This document shows, one piece after another, positions 44,736-57,600 of a stretch of 64,000 nt of DNA. The notes beneath the pieces are model-generated. The model searched no databases, was not told the DNA's origin, and saw nothing but the letters and a program-made list of their open reading frames with translations. Origin of the DNA: Bufo bufo (Eukaryota > Chordata > Amphibia > Anura > Bufonidae); NCBI RefSeq assembly GCF_905171765.1, contig NC_053392.1, positions 404,530,565 through 404,594,564 of the forward strand, given 5' to 3'. The first letter of the stretch is position 1, and every line of letters starts with the position of its first letter. A program made the position numbers and the translations under genes.

Positions 44736-45033
44736 CCAATGAAATACGAATTTTACAAATTTAAGTCCCTGTCACCTATGCAGAGCAGGGGCTTTTTATC
44801 GCCAGAAATTGGTTAATGTCACCCACCAATGCAACAGATGATTTTTAAAAATTTCGGTCCCTGTCACCTATGCAGAGGAGGGGTTAATTCATGGCAAAAA
44901 TGGTAAAATGTCACCCAAGAATGTAACAGAAAAATTTGTGAAATGTATTAACCTGTCTACTAGGTAGAGCACAGGTATATCACAGCCAAAAATTGGTGAA
45001 TGTCACCTAACTATGTAACAGAAAAATTAGTGA
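44736..45033. repeat. ~100-bp tandem repeats, left of LINE
   Basis: Units contain CACCTATGCAGAGCAGGGG or CTAGGTAGAGCACAGG, then AAAAATTGGTGAATGTCACC and ATGTAACAGAAAAAT. The array stops inside a unit (GTGAAATTTATT) at the LINE and resumes at 47897. Confidence 0.8.
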
Positions 45034-45046
45034 AATTTATTGGCGC

Positions 45047-45630
45047 ATGGCCAATGTGGTGCCAATATTCAAAAAGGGTCCAAAAACAGAGCCTGGAAAC
45101 TATAGGCTGGAAAGTTTAACATCTGTTGTGGGTAAACTGTTTGAAGGTTTTCTGAGAGATGCTATCTTAGAGCATCTCAACGGAAATAAGCAAAAAACAC
45201 CATATCAGCATGGCTTCGTGAGGGATCGGTCATGCCAAACTAATTTAATCAGTTTCTATGAGGAGGTAAGTTCTAGACTTGACAGCGGCGAATCAATGGA
45301 TGTCGTATATCTGGACTTCTCCAAAGCATTTGACACTGTACCACATAAAAGGTTAGTATATAAAATGAGAATGCTCGGACTGGGAGAAAACGTCTGTATG
45401 TGGGTAAATAACTGGCTCAATGATAGAAAACAGAGGGTGGTTATTAACGGTAGACACTCAGATTGGGTCACTGTCACTAGTGGGGTACCTCAGGGGTCAG
45501 TATTGGGCCCTATTCTCTTCAATATATTTATTAATGATCTTGTAGAAGGCTTGCATAGTAAAGTATCAATTTTCGCAGATGACACTAAACTCTTATCAAC
45601 ACAGAGATCAACTACCAAAATACCCAATCT
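45047..45630 (+). pseudogene. CR1/L2-like reverse transcriptase, N-terminal half
   Basis: The frame reads the fingers and palm: [56 protein letters not shown] (first catalytic Asp), [20 protein letters not shown] and the active-site FADDTKL with both Asp residues. It starts mid-domain because of 5' truncation, so the endonuclease is missing. After [20 protein letters not shown] the frame leaves the family and hits a stop, where the insertion begins. Confidence 0.9.
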
Positions 45631-46936
45631 AACGGACCGTTTCAGCAGACAAGGGGTTAAAATCCGTTGAGGCGATATGCCCCTTTCTGAGAGACAGGCA
45701 CAGCTACTGCAGAACACCCAACTCCTGAACTGGATACAAAATAGCACTCCAAACTGGAACCTCAGGAATAGCTGCTAGCAGACGAACAGGAATCAGCTTA
45801 CACTCCTGGCAATCAGTCTCTAACAGCATACAGCGGATCCCCCCAATAACGAGACAAGGCTCTGTGTTGAGGGTCAAGCAGTGGTCTGAGGTCCTGGCAC
45901 ACCCAACCTGGTTTTTATTACAGTTGTTTGCAAATACAGGTCCGCCCACAGGGAGGTATAAAACAACCAAGCCCATCTGGTGTACACGCCCCTAGGGGAC
46001 CAGAATGAAGACTGTGACATAGGACAGATGCAGCACTGTAGGATACACAGAGACAATACATCCCCACAATGCATCATGGTTTCCTCCTCTCTGCCCTGGA
46101 GACACCCGAGGCGTAATCCAATTATCTCTCAAGACAAAGAGAAATCATCAATACACATGTGGATATAACAGGACAGACATCACCATTTAAACACACAATG
46201 GGACAATGGCACAATAGAAACACACCCAGCATATTCCTCCCAAGCTGACAAGTTACACTTATTATAAATTGTTACAACTTTGTGAGTTTACATTGGCCAT
46301 ACATATAACTTACATCAATTTAAACAGTATAACTTGGGGACAAACCTATCCAAAATTCACTTGAATAGGTTCAGGGGTTTAAAAGTTAGTATGGGCCATA
46401 ATCCTGAGGCAAGAGGCTGATAAACAGGCCTCTCCAAAACCCAATGGCGAGGTTGGTTTCGCCACACCCAATATATCAAAGTTTATTAAATTTACATTAA
46501 AAACATACATACACATATACAGACATGTGCCAGGAGCAACAGCTCATATATATCCTGTGAGACTGCATACAACATATGACATGGACTACCATTGCGAGTG
46601 CGTGACCATCTTCACATGAATATATCTCCTCTCAAATAGTCCTAACAGTCAAACATAATGCATACCTGGCAATCATCCGGGAATCACATATTACAGTGCA
46701 TGCTAGCTACTGCCCATACATTCCCAATATGTGAAATGGAACACAGTGGATTCATCAAAGTCAATCACGATACCAATCTAAACTATGTCCAAGGGATGTA
46801 GTATAACAGTCTGATCCTCTCTTACCCGAAGCCCCAGGTGTGTGTCAAACAGGATTAGCGGTCGCTGACTGGCATGCCCCTCTAGCGCGTTTCGCATTTG
46901 CTTCTTCAGGAGGAGTCTGACACTAAACTCTGTAAA
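45631..46936 (-). mobile_element. 1.3-kb insertion in the LINE, partly LTR-like
   Basis: The reverse-transcriptase frame stops matching after about 45630 and resumes at about 46940 (TLDRLEGWADKW), so this block is inserted. Read on the minus strand, it has TATA-like GGTTGTTTTATACC near 45955-45968, then AATAAA (complement at 45914-45919) and a G/T-rich stretch, the order expected inside an LTR. Further right another AATAAA (complement at 46492-46497) ends a ~450-base segment that starts, on the minus strand, with CTGAAGAAGCAAATGCGAAA (46890-46910 region). It may be two elements. No coding seen. Exact ends and class unresolved. Confidence 0.5.
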
Positions 46937-46939
46937 GTA

Positions 46940-47698
46940 ATTAACACTGGATAGATTGGAGGGTTGGGCAGATAAGTGGCAGATGAGGTTTAACACTGAC
47001 AAATGTAAAGTTATGCACATGGGAAGGAATAATGCAAGTCACCCGTACATACTAAATGGAAAAATTCACGGTAACACTGACATGGAAAAGGATCTAGGAA
47101 TTTTAATAAACAGCAAACTAAGCTGCAAAAAACAGTGTCGGGCAGCTGCTGCCAAGGCCAATAAGATAATGGTTTGCATCAAAAGGGGCATAGATGCCTG
47201 TGATAAGAACATAGTCCTACCACTTTACAAATCGCTAGTCAGACCACACATGGAGTACTGTGTACAGTTCTGGGCTCCTGTGAACAAGGCAGACATAGCA
47301 GAGATATAGAGGGTCCAGAGGAGGGCAACTAAAGTAATAACTGGAATGGGGCAACTACAGTACCCTGAAAGATTATCAAAATTATGGTTATTCACTTTAG
47401 AAAAAAGACAACTGAGGGGAGATCTAATTAATATGTATAAATATATAGGGGTCAGTACAGAGATCTATCCCATCATCTATTTATCCCCAGGACTGTGACT
47501 GTGACGAGGGGACATCCTCTGCGCCTGGAGGAAAGAAGGTTTGTACACAAACATAGAAAAGGATTCTTTACGGTAAGAGCAGTGAGACTATGGAACTCTC
47601 TGCCTGAGGAGGTGGTGATGGTGAGTACAATAAAGGAATTCAAGAGGGGCCTGGATGTATTTCTCAAGCGTAATAATATTATAGGCTATAGCTACTAG
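46940..47698 (+). pseudogene. CR1/L2-like reverse transcriptase, C-terminal half
   Basis: Continues the LINE coding region: LEGWADKWQMRFNTDKCKVM, DLGILINSKLSCKKQC, PLYKSLVRPHMEYCVQFWAP. A TAG at 47307-47309 replaces a likely Glu codon before RVQRRATKVI. The frame goes on to GDLINMYKYI, then a frameshift leads to RGHPLRLEERRFVHKHRKGF and LWNSLPEEVV, ending at 47698. These are the conserved thumb and C-terminal phrases of CR1/L2-group proteins. Confidence 0.9.
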
Positions 47699-47896
47699 AG
47701 AGGGGTCGTTGATCCAGGGAGTTAGTCTGATTGCCTGATTGGAGTCGGGAAGGAATTTTATTCCCCTAAAACGGGGAAAATTGGCTTCTACCTCACTTTT
47801 TTTTTTTTTTTGCCTGGATCAACTTGCAGGATAACAGGCCGAACTGGATGGACAAATGTCTTTTTTCGGCCTTATGTATTATGTACTATGTTAACC

Positions 47897-48255
47897 TGTC
47901 TACTAGGTAGAGCAGGGGTATATCACAGCCAAAAATGAGTGAATGTCACCCGACAATGTAACAGAAAAATGAGTGAAATTTATTAACCTGTCAACTAGGT
48001 AGAGCAGGGGTATATCACAGCCAAAAATATGTGAATGTCACCTGACAATGTAACAGAAAAATTAGTGAAATTTGTTTACCTGTCTACTAGGTAGAGCAGG
48101 GGTATATTACAGCTAAAAATTGGTGAATTTTACCCAGAAAATGTAACAGACAAATTAGTGAAATTTGTTTACCTATCTACTAGGTAGAGCAGGGGTATAT
48201 CATAGCCAAAAATTGGTGAATTTCACCCGAAAATGTAACAAACATTTTATTGAAA
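47897..48255. repeat. ~100-bp tandem repeats, right of LINE
   Basis: Four units with CTACTAGGTAGAGCAGGGG, TATCACAGCCAAAAATTGG and ATGTAACAGAAAAAT. Continuation of the array at 44736-45033. Confidence 0.85.
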
Positions 48256-48534
48256 TGACATAAAATAAAATATGTACAAATAAAAAAAAATAATCTTGAT
48301 GTATGAGGTGGAGGTCCATATGGAGTAGGAGGTTGAGGAGGCGGTGGATGTAGCGGTGTAGGTGGAAGCGTCGGTGGAGGATGACGAGGTAGCCAACACT
48401 GTTTTTTTTTTTTGTTTTTTTTATTATTATTTTTAAATTAGGGTACACCCCAAAAGCGTTGGAAATATAAAAAATACAACAATGAGCAATTGTGCTGTAG
48501 TATAACAATGACTGGGTAAGGCCGGTATACATGT

Positions 48535-51500
48535 CTATTCTGCACATGGTACGGACAAGTCCCGTGGGATCAATGCCTGGTTAATTTTAATGAACGTGAG
48601 CTTGAACTTGAGATTCAGTACGTGTAGGCGTGTGCACACATACTGCTCCACCATATTGCTAAAATGCTGCCTCCTGCTAAGACGTTCCATATCAGCTGTT
48701 GGTGCTGGTTGTTGTGGCGTGCTGACAACGTTTTTCCACATTTCAGCCATGCTAACCCTGCCTTCTGAGGTGCTGGTGGTGCTCAGCTGCATTGGTGACC
48801 TGTCAGGTGTGAATGCCACCAGCAGCACGTCTACCAGCGCGCGCTTGTACTCGCGCATCTTACGATCATGCTCCATTGATGGATGGTAGGATGGTACATT
48901 GTCCTTGTAACAGGGATCCAGCAGAGTGGCCACCCAGTAATCAGCACAAGTTAGAATGTGGGCAACTCGGCGGTCATTGCGGAGACACTGCAGCATGTAA
49001 TCGCTCATGTGTGCCAGGTTGCCCAGAGGCAACGACAAGCTGTCCTCTGTGGAAGGTATATTGTCTGTGTCCTCTGTATCCCCCCAGCCATGCACCAGTG
49101 ATGGCCATGAGCTGGTTTGGGTGACACCCTGCTGTGAACATGGTTCCTCCTCCTCCTCATCCTCTACCTCATCATCCTCCAGAACTGTGCCCTGGCTGGA
49201 CAATTGTGTACCTGACATTTGTGGGTGCAGGAACTCCCCCTCGGACCCACTTGTGAATGACTGGCAGGAAACCTTATGAAATTATCCCTCTTCCTCCTCC
49301 TCCTGTGCCACATCCTCTTCCGTCATCGCCAGAAGCGTTTTTTCAAGGAGTCATAGAAGTGGTATAGTAACGCAGAGAACGGCGTTATCGACACTGGCCA
49401 TGTTGGTGGATTACTCAAAACAGCGCAACAAGGAATAAAGGTCTCGCATGGAGGCCCAATCATTGGCTGTGAAGGGGTGCTGTTCCGCAGAGCTACTCAC
49501 CCGTGCGTGCTATAGCTGAAACTCCACTATCGCCTGCCGCTGCTCGCACAGTCTGGCCAGCATGTGCAAAGTGGAGTTCCACCTTGTGGAAACGTTGCAT
49601 ATGAGGCGGTGAGCGGGAAGGCCGAAGTTATGCTGCAGCGCTGACAGACGACCAGCAGCAGGGTGAGAACGCCAAAAGCGCACACAGACGGCCCGCACTT
49701 TATGCAGCAGCTCTGACACATCGGGGTAATTTTTAAGGAACCACTGCACCACCAAATTCAGCACATGCGCCAGGCAAGGAATGTGCGTCAAACCGACTAG
49801 TCCCAGAGCTGCTACGAGATTTCGCCCATTATCGCACACCACCAGGCCGGGTTTGAGGCTCTCTGGCACCAACCACTCATCGGTCTGTTGTTCCATGCCC
49901 ATCCACAGCTCCTGCACAGTATGGGGTTTGTCCCCCAAACAGATAAGTTTTAAAACTGCCTGCTGTCGTTTACCCCTGGCTGTGTTGAAGTTGGTGGTGA
50001 AGGTGTTACGCTGACCGGATGAGGAGCCGGTAGAGGATGAGGGAGTGGAGTAGGAGGAGGAAGCAACAGGAGGAAAACTGAAGTGCCCTGCAATCCTCGG
50101 TGGTGGAAGGACATGCGCCAAACTGCTATCCACCTCAGGCCTAGCCGCCACTGGATTTACCCAGTGTGCTGTTAGGGAGATATAATGTCTCTGCTTACTG
50201 GTCCACGTATCTGTAGTTAGGTGGACCTTGCCACAGATGGCGTTGCACAGTGCACACCTGATTTTGTCCCCCTCTTGGTTGTGCAGGGAAGGAATGCCTT
50301 GCCTGGAAAAGTAGTGGCGGCTGGGCACGATGTACTGTGGGACAGCCACCACCATAAGGCTTTTAAAAATCTGTCTCCACCAGACGAAATGACAGCATTT
50401 CAAAGTCCAGTAATTTTGAAATGCTGGCATTTAGGGCCATGGATCGCGGGTGGGTATGGGGGTTCTTTCTTTTCCGCTCCAGTGTTTGGGAGATGGAGAT
50501 CTGAATGCTTCCTTGGGACATTGTGGAGATGCTTGGTGACCCAGGTGGTGGTGTTGCTGGCAGATCCTCTGTTTGTGGCTGGTGCCATTGTCACTCCAGA
50601 GTTGGATGAAGAGGCCAAGACTGCAGCAGAAGAGGAAGGAGGAGGAGCCAGAGACCTTTCTTTCTTTTTGTGGTGTCTACTCCACTGCAGCTTGTGCTTT
50701 GCACTTAGATGCCTGGTCATGCAGGTTGTGCTCAGGTTGAGAACGTTTATGCCTTGCTTCAGGCTCTGATTGCACAGCGTGCAAACCACTTGTGTCTTGT
50801 TGTCAGCACATTGTCTGAAGAACTGCCACGCCAGGGAACTCCTTGGAGATGGCTTTGGTGTGCTCAGTCCATTGCTGCGTCGGGCAGTAGCAGGCGTACT
50901 GTCTAGGGGACGGGCGCTCCGCTTTTGCCCCCTGCTCCCTCTTCTGCCAGGTTGGTGACTCTGTGCGACCACCGCCTCTTCCTCCGAACTACACAGGTCA
51001 CTCGCATGACCTTGATTCTACGTGGGGTCGAGGACCTCATTGTCCTCCACATCATCTTCCACCCAGTCTTCACCCCTGCCCTCCTTGTCGGTCTGCACAC
51101 TGCAGAAAGCCACAGCAGTTGGCACCTGTGTTTCATCATCATCAGAGACGTGCTGCGGTGGTCCTCCCATGTACTCATCTTGAAACATAAGTGGTTGGGC
51201 ATCGGTGCACTCAATCTCTTCCACTTCTGGGATAGGGCTATGTGGATGGCCCTGGGAAACCCTGCTAGCAGAGTCATCAAAAAGCAGAAGAGACTGCTGC
51301 ATGACTTGGGGCTCAGACTGCTTGGCTGATTTGCAAGGGGGTTAGGTGAAAGACTAATGGACATCGGCTGCAGGTGCTAACTCTGATCTTTCAGCAGGAG
51401 ACTGGGTGGGAGACAATCTGAAGGAACTGGAGGCACTGAAAGCAACCCAATCTACTATCGCCTGTACTTGTTCTGGCCTCCCCATTCGTAGAGCCGCATT

Positions 51501-51670
51501 AGGCCCGACCAAATAACGCTGAAGGTTCTGTCACTTACTTGCACCTGAGGAAGGTGTTTCACTTGTGCGTGTAGCTGGCACAGATCTACCACGTCCTATT
51601 TTTGAAACAGGAGCTTCACCAGCAGCACCACGACCGGGGCTACGTCCCTTATTCGACGCTCTCCTCATTC
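48535..51670 (-). pseudogene. BED-finger hAT transposase, decayed but nearly full length
   Basis: Starting near 51670 on the minus strand with an Arg-rich leader, an acidic region (51302-51018) precedes a basic GRRGSRGQKR stretch and a BED zinc finger in the 50972-50400 frame (Cys64, Cys67, His88, His93 of that frame). The catalytic core is a clean 306-codon frame (50430-49510): HLTTDTWTS with the first Asp, VVCDNGRNLVAALG with the second, CLAHVLNLVVQ and STRWNSTLHML. The C-terminal part (49218-48535) has YWVATLLDPCYKDN, then VCTRLHVL, and jumps to LTFIKINQALIPRDL, so most of the dimerisation domain is deleted. At least three frameshifts or stops separate the blocks. Inactive. Confidence 0.9.
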
Positions 51671-51699
51671 TCTGCAAATTTAGGATCTTGCCCAAAATT

Positions 51700-51838
51700 A
51701 GTGTTTTTTTAATAACAGAATATAGCAGCAGTATCTAACGTGTGAATTTCACACTGACAGATGCAGCAAAGGCTGCAAATTTAGTATTTTGCCCAAAATG
51801 GGTGTTATTTTTAAATAACAGAAGATAACGCAGTGTTT
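51700..51838. repeat. hAT 5' tandem repeats, left of piggyBac
   Basis: Two units with TTGCCCAAAAT-GGTGTT and CAGCAGTATCTAACG. The second breaks off near 51838, where piggyBac-side sequence (GTTTGCCCGATCAGG) begins. The same repeats resume at 61649. Confidence 0.8.
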
Positions 51839-52091
51839 GCCCGATCAGGCCTGATCGGTCGCCCACACGTGCGTTCACCCACGCCCGCCCCACCGCAGTG
51901 ACAAAACATTATTATTTTTTTGATCACTGCACAATCACTTTACAAGCACTGCGGCGATAAAAAAAAATCAGTTTTGATATTTTTTTTCAATCGCAGCGGC
52001 CTCCGGTACTTCGCTAGCCTCCCATTTGTAAGACAGGCTTGCTTTTTTTCTTGGGTAGTCTCAGGGAATACCCCTAAATTTAGTAGTCCAA

Positions 52092-54044
52092 ATGTCAAAC
52101 AGGGGGTATTCTTCTGAAGAGGCCTACAGGATTCTGACCCAGTCGGATGAGGAATGGGAACCCTTATCTGACGAATCTAGCGGGTCAGAATATGAACCTG
52201 TAGAAAGCAGTGGCAGTCTAACCCAAAGTTCGGACGAGGAGGTTGAGGTCCCTGATAGCACCAGGCGTACCCGGCCCCATGTCGCTCGACCTCAGGTTGT
52301 GCAGGATCCGTTTCAAGGGCAGCAGAGTGGGGCTGGCGTTGTCGGATTACGTGTTGAGGCATACACCAGCAGCGCAGCCCATCCTGGACCTAGTACCAGC
52401 ACTGCCGTACAACATGGTGAAGTGGCGAGCACCAGAAGGGCAGTTGAAGCTGGTACGGTGGCACGTGCAATAGTGACCCCGTCGCAGCCACCGCAAAGAC
52501 AGGCCCGTAGAGCCCCTAGAGTCCCTGAGGTGCTGGCAAATCCTGATTGGCAGTCACCAACTTCAGCCGCACCATTAGTTCCCCCTTTCACCGCCCAGTC
52601 TGGAGTTCGGGTTGAGACAGCTCAGATCGGTTCGGCCCTGGGATTTTTTGAGCTGTTCTTGACTGCGGAGCTCTTGAACTTAGTCGTGGCAGAAACAAAT
52701 CGGTATGCCACTCAATTTATATCCGCCAACCCGGGAAGCTTTTATGCCCAGCCTTTCCGGTGGAAACCAGTCCAAGTTTCCGAAATTAAAATTTTTCTGG
52801 GCCTTCTCCTGAACATGGGTCTAACCAAAAAGCATGAATTGCGGTCATATTGGTCCACGAACCCAATTCATCACATGCCCATGTTCTCTGCTGCTATGTC
52901 TAGGACACGTTTTGAGACCATCCTGTGTTTCCTGCACTTTAGCGACAACAGTACCTCTCTTCCCAGAGGCCACCCAGCTTTTGACCGACTCCACAAAATT
53001 TGGCCCCTCATAGACCACTTCAACCAGAAATTTGCAGATTTGTATACCCCTGAGCAAAACATCTGCATAGACAAGTCCCTAATACATTTTACCGGGCGCC
53101 TTGGCTTCAAACAATAGATCCCAAGGAAGCGCGCCCGGTATGGGGTCAAATTGTATAAGCTCTGTGAAAGGGCCAAAGGCTATACCCACAAATTTCGGAT
53201 CTATGAGGGAAAAGATCAGACCCTGGAGCCGATCGGTTGCCCTGACTACCTGGGGAGCAGTGGGAAGACAGTCTGGGACTTGGTGTCACCCTTATTTGGC
53301 AAGGGGTACCATCTTTATGTGGACAATCTTTACACAAGTGTGGCCCTCTTCAGGCATTTGTTCCTAGAACAGATTGGCTGCTGTGGCACCGTGCGACCTA
53401 GTCGCCGGGGCTTCCCCCAACGGCTCGTTACCACCCGTCTTACAAGGGGGGAGAGGGCTGCCTTGTGTAACGAAGAACTGCTCGTGGTGAAATGGAGAGA
53501 CAAGCGTGACGTTTACATGCTCTCCTCCATTCACGCAGACACGACAATACAAATTGAACGGGCAACCCGTGTCATTGAAAAGCCCCTCTCAGTCCACGAC
53601 TATAATGCGCTCATGGGAGAAGTGGACTTCAATGACCAGATGTTGGCTCCCTATTTAGTTTCCCGATGCACCAGACGCTGGTATAAGAAGGTGTCTGTAT
53701 ATTTAATTCAATTGGCTGCCTATAATAGTTTTGTTCTCTACAGTAAGGCGGGGAGAACAGGATCCTTCCTCAAATTTCAGGAAGAGATCATCGAGAACCC
53801 ACTGTATCCAGGAGGTTCCGTGGCCCCAACCACCAGTGTAGCGAGCCGTCTACACGAGCGACATTTCCCCAATGTCGTTGCTGGTACCTCAACCCAACCG
53901 TCACACCGAAAAAAAAATTGTGTCTGTAGCAGGAGTGGAATAAGGCGTGACACCCGCTATTTCTGTCCTGACTGCCCTGACCACCCTGCCCTATGCTTAT
54001 GGGAGTGTTTCCGGAAGTACCACACACAGGTACACTTAGCATAG
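52092..54044 (+). pseudogene. piggyBac transposase (PGBD4-like) with one in-frame stop
   Basis: The frame from ATG at 52092 to the stop at 54042-54044 would be 650 codons and is interrupted only by TAG at 53115-53117 (codon 342), where the family usually has an aromatic residue after FKQ. The N-terminus is acidic and Ser-rich (MSNRGYSSEEAYRILTQSDE). The DDD catalytic residues are present: Asp327 in CIDKSLIHF, Asp411 in LYVDNLYTS and Asp512 in GEVDFNDQM. A cysteine-rich C-terminal domain follows (CVCSRSGIRRDTRYFCPDCP, then CLWECFRKYHTQ), needed by piggyBac enzymes for end binding. AATAAA is at 54270-54275. The protein would be truncated after the first catalytic Asp and therefore inactive, but decay is minimal. 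Confidence 0.95.
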
Positions 54045-54639
54045 GGATTGCATCTCACAGGACAGGTACACAGGGCTATTAGGGCCTTTTCTCTCACAGC
54101 TGCTGCAAACCTCTCATTTCACCTGGGATAAAGTGCATAATGTACTTCGCCACATCTTTGGGGGATTTGCGCTTTGCACATTGTCCCATGGGGAAGGAGA
54201 GGTTTGTCCTATAAAGGTAAAAAAAAAAAAAAAAAACACCGGTAAGCAAAAAAAGTTAGCGTTCAGTTCAATAAAGTTTATATGTTATGTTCAAAAGTTA
54301 TTATAAAGTTAATAAATTTATTGCGTTGCGGCCTGGTTTTTTCTTTTTTGTTTTGTTTTTTTTACCTTCCAGGTGGACCAACCGATCGACTAGCTGCAGC
54401 ACTGATGTGCATTCTGACAGAAGCATTGCGCTGCTGTCAGATTACACAAAAGTCGGTGTATGCGGCGCTGCAAGACGAAATTTCTCCTCTGCAGTAAAAG
54501 ATACGTTTGCCGAGGCATATGAGCTGAGGAGGCGGCGGTTTTCATATACTTTGGCAAACAGTTTGTATATAAAAAAATAATAGAAAATCCCGGCAATGAT
54601 TTATTCATTTATTCATGGAGAAATCTGGTTTGCCAGGGC

Positions 54640-57600
54640 ATACGGGCTAAGTGGGTACTGATTATGGGCGGAGCTCCTATGTCCTGGCAGACGCCTTTCC
54701 CCTCCTTTTTTTTTTTTTGGCAGAGATTTTTTCATTCACATTGATTGATGCGAATGAATAAATCTGTGCCGTTCATTTTTTCTTTCAGCCCTGAGGCTGA
54801 ACGAAAAAAATAAATAATCTCATTACCCGTATGCTCAATATAAGGAGAATAGCAGAAACTCCTAATGCTGGCCATACATGTAATGATTGCGGAGACCCTC
54901 AAATGCCAGGGCAGTACAAACACCCAACAAATGACCCCATTTTGGAAAGAAGACACCCCAAGGTATTCACTGAGGGGCATATTGAGTCCATGAAAGAGTG
55001 AAATTTTTGTCCCAAGTTAGCGGAAAGGGAGACTTTGTGAGAAAAAACAAAAAAAAATCTATTTCCGCTAACTTGTGCCAAAAAAAATAAAATTCTATGA
55101 ACTCGCCATGCCCCTCATTGAATACCTTGGGGTGTCTTCTTTCCAAAATGGTGTCACATGTGGGGTATTTATACTGCCCTGGCATTTTAGGGGCCCCAAA
55201 GCGTGAGAAGAAGTCTGGTATCCAAATGTCTAATAATGCCCTCCTAAAAGGAATGTGGGCCCCTTTGCGCATCTAGGCTGCAAAAAGTGTCACACATGTG
55301 GTATCTCCGTACTCAGGAGAAGTTGTGCAATGTGTTTTGGGGTGTCATTTTACATATACCCATGCTGGGTGAGATAAATATCTTGGTCAAATGCCAACTT
55401 TGTATAAAAAAATGGGAAAAGTTGTCTTTTGCCAAGATATTTCTCTCACCCAGCATGGGTATATGTAAAATGACACCCCAAAACACATTGCCCAACTTCT
55501 ACTGAGTATGGAGATACCACAGGTGTGACACTTTTTTGCAGCCTAGGTGGGCAAAGGGGCCCACATTCCAAAGAGCACCTTTCGGATTTCACCGGCTATT
55601 TTTTACAGATTTTGATTTCAAACTACTTACCACACATTAGGGCCCCTAGAAGGCCAGGGCAGTATAACTACCCCACAAGTGACCCCATTTTGGAAAGGAG
55701 ACACCCCAAGGTATTCGCTGATGGGCATAGTGAGTTCATAGAAGTTTTTATTTTTTGTCACAAGTTAGTGGAATATGAGACTTTGTAAGAAAAAAAAAAT
55801 CAAGAAAAAAAAATCATCATTTTCAGCTAACTTGTGACAAAAAATAAAAAGTTCTATGAACTCATTATGCCCATCAGCGAATACCTTAGGGTGTCTACTT
55901 TCCGAAATGGGGTCATTTGTGGGGTGTTTGTACTGTCTGGCCATTGTAGAACCTCAGGAAACATGACAGGTGCTCAGAAAGTCAGAGCTGCTTCAAAAAG
56001 CGGAAATTCACATTTTTGTACCATAGTTTGTAAACGCTATAACTTTTACCCAAACCATTTTTTTTTTTACCCAAACATTTTTTTTTTATCAAAGACATGT
56101 AGAACAATACATTTAGAGAAAAATTTATATATGGATGTCGTTTTTTTTGCAAAATTTTACAACTGAAAGTGAAAAATGTCATTTTTTTGCTAAAAACTTG
56201 TTAAATTTCGATTAATAAAGAAAAAAAAGTAAAAATGTCAGCAGCAATAAAATACCACCAAATGAAAGCTCTATTAGTGAGAAGAAAGGGAGGAAAAATT
56301 CATTTGGGTGGTAAGTTGCATGACCGAGCAATAAATGGTGAAAGTAGTGTAGGTCAGAAGTGTAAAAAGTGGCCTGGTCATTAAGGGTGTTTAAGCTAGG
56401 GGGGCTGAGGTGGTTAATGTTGGTATCATTTTGGAACAGTATATATTTTTTTATTTTAGGACTTTAGAATACTTAGAATTTAAGAAGCAATTCTTAAAAT
56501 TTTTAATAAAATTGCCAAAACCTACTTTTTTAACCACTTCAGCCCCCAGTGCTTAAACACCCTGAAAGACCAGGCCACTTTTTAAACTTCTGACCTACAC
56601 TACTTTCACCATTTATTGCTCGGTCATGCAACTTACGACCCAAATGAATTTTACCTCCTTTTCTTCTCACTAATAGAGCTTTCATTTGGTGGTATTTCTT
56701 TGCTGCTGACATTTTTACTTTTTTTGTTATTAATCGAAATTTAACGATTTTTTTGCAAAAAAATTACATTTTTCACTTTCAGTTGTCAAATTTTGCAAAA
56801 AAAAACGACATCCATATATAAATTTTGCTCTAAATTTATTGTTCTACATGTCTTTGATAAAAAAAAAATGTTTGGGTAAAAAAAAAAAATGGTTTGGGTA
56901 AAAGTTATAGCGTTTACAAACTATGGTACAAAAATGTGAATTTCCGCTTTTTGAAGCAGCTCTGACTTTCTGAGCACCTGTCATGTTTCCTGAGGTTCTA
57001 CAATGCCCAGACAGTACAAACACCCCACAAATGACCCCATTTCGGAAAGTACACACCCTAAGGTATTCGCTGATGGGCATAGTGAGTTCATAGAACTTTT
57101 TATTTTTTGTCACAAGTTAGCGGAAAATGATGATTTTTTATTTATTTTTTTTTTCTTACAAAGTCTCATATTCCACTAACTTGTGACAAAAAATAAAAAG
57201 TTCTATGAACTCACTATGCCCATCAGCGAATACCTTGGGGTCTCTTCTTTCCAAAATGGGGTCACTTGTGGGGTAGTTATACTGCCCTGGCATTCTAGGG
57301 GCCCAAATGTGTGGTAAGGAGTTTGAAATCAAATTCTGTAAAAAATGACCTGTGAAATCCGAAAGGTGCTCTTTGGAATATGGGCCCCTTTGCCCACCTA
57401 GGCTGATGTGTGACACTTTTTTGCAGCCTAGGTGGGCAAAGGGGCCCATATTCCAAAGAGCACCTTTCGGATTTCACAGGTCATTTTTTACAGAATTTGA
57501 TTTCAAACTCCTTACCACACATTTGGGCCCCTAGAATGCCAGGGCAGTATAACTACCCCACAAGTGACCCCATTTTGGAAAGAAGAGACCCCAAGGTATT

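Larger units (their letters stand above)
45034..47896 (+). mobile_element. CR1/L2-like LINE, 5'-truncated and split
   Basis: It interrupts a hAT tandem-repeat unit between GAAATTTATT and TTAACCTGTC. It starts inside the reverse transcriptase and ends with the 3' tail CGGCCTTATGTATTATGTAC followed by TATG, a short repeat typical of CR1/L2 tails. No convincing target duplication is visible, which is common for this group. An insertion at about 45631-46936 splits the coding region. A short copy of the same tail is at 30600-30835. Confidence 0.85.
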
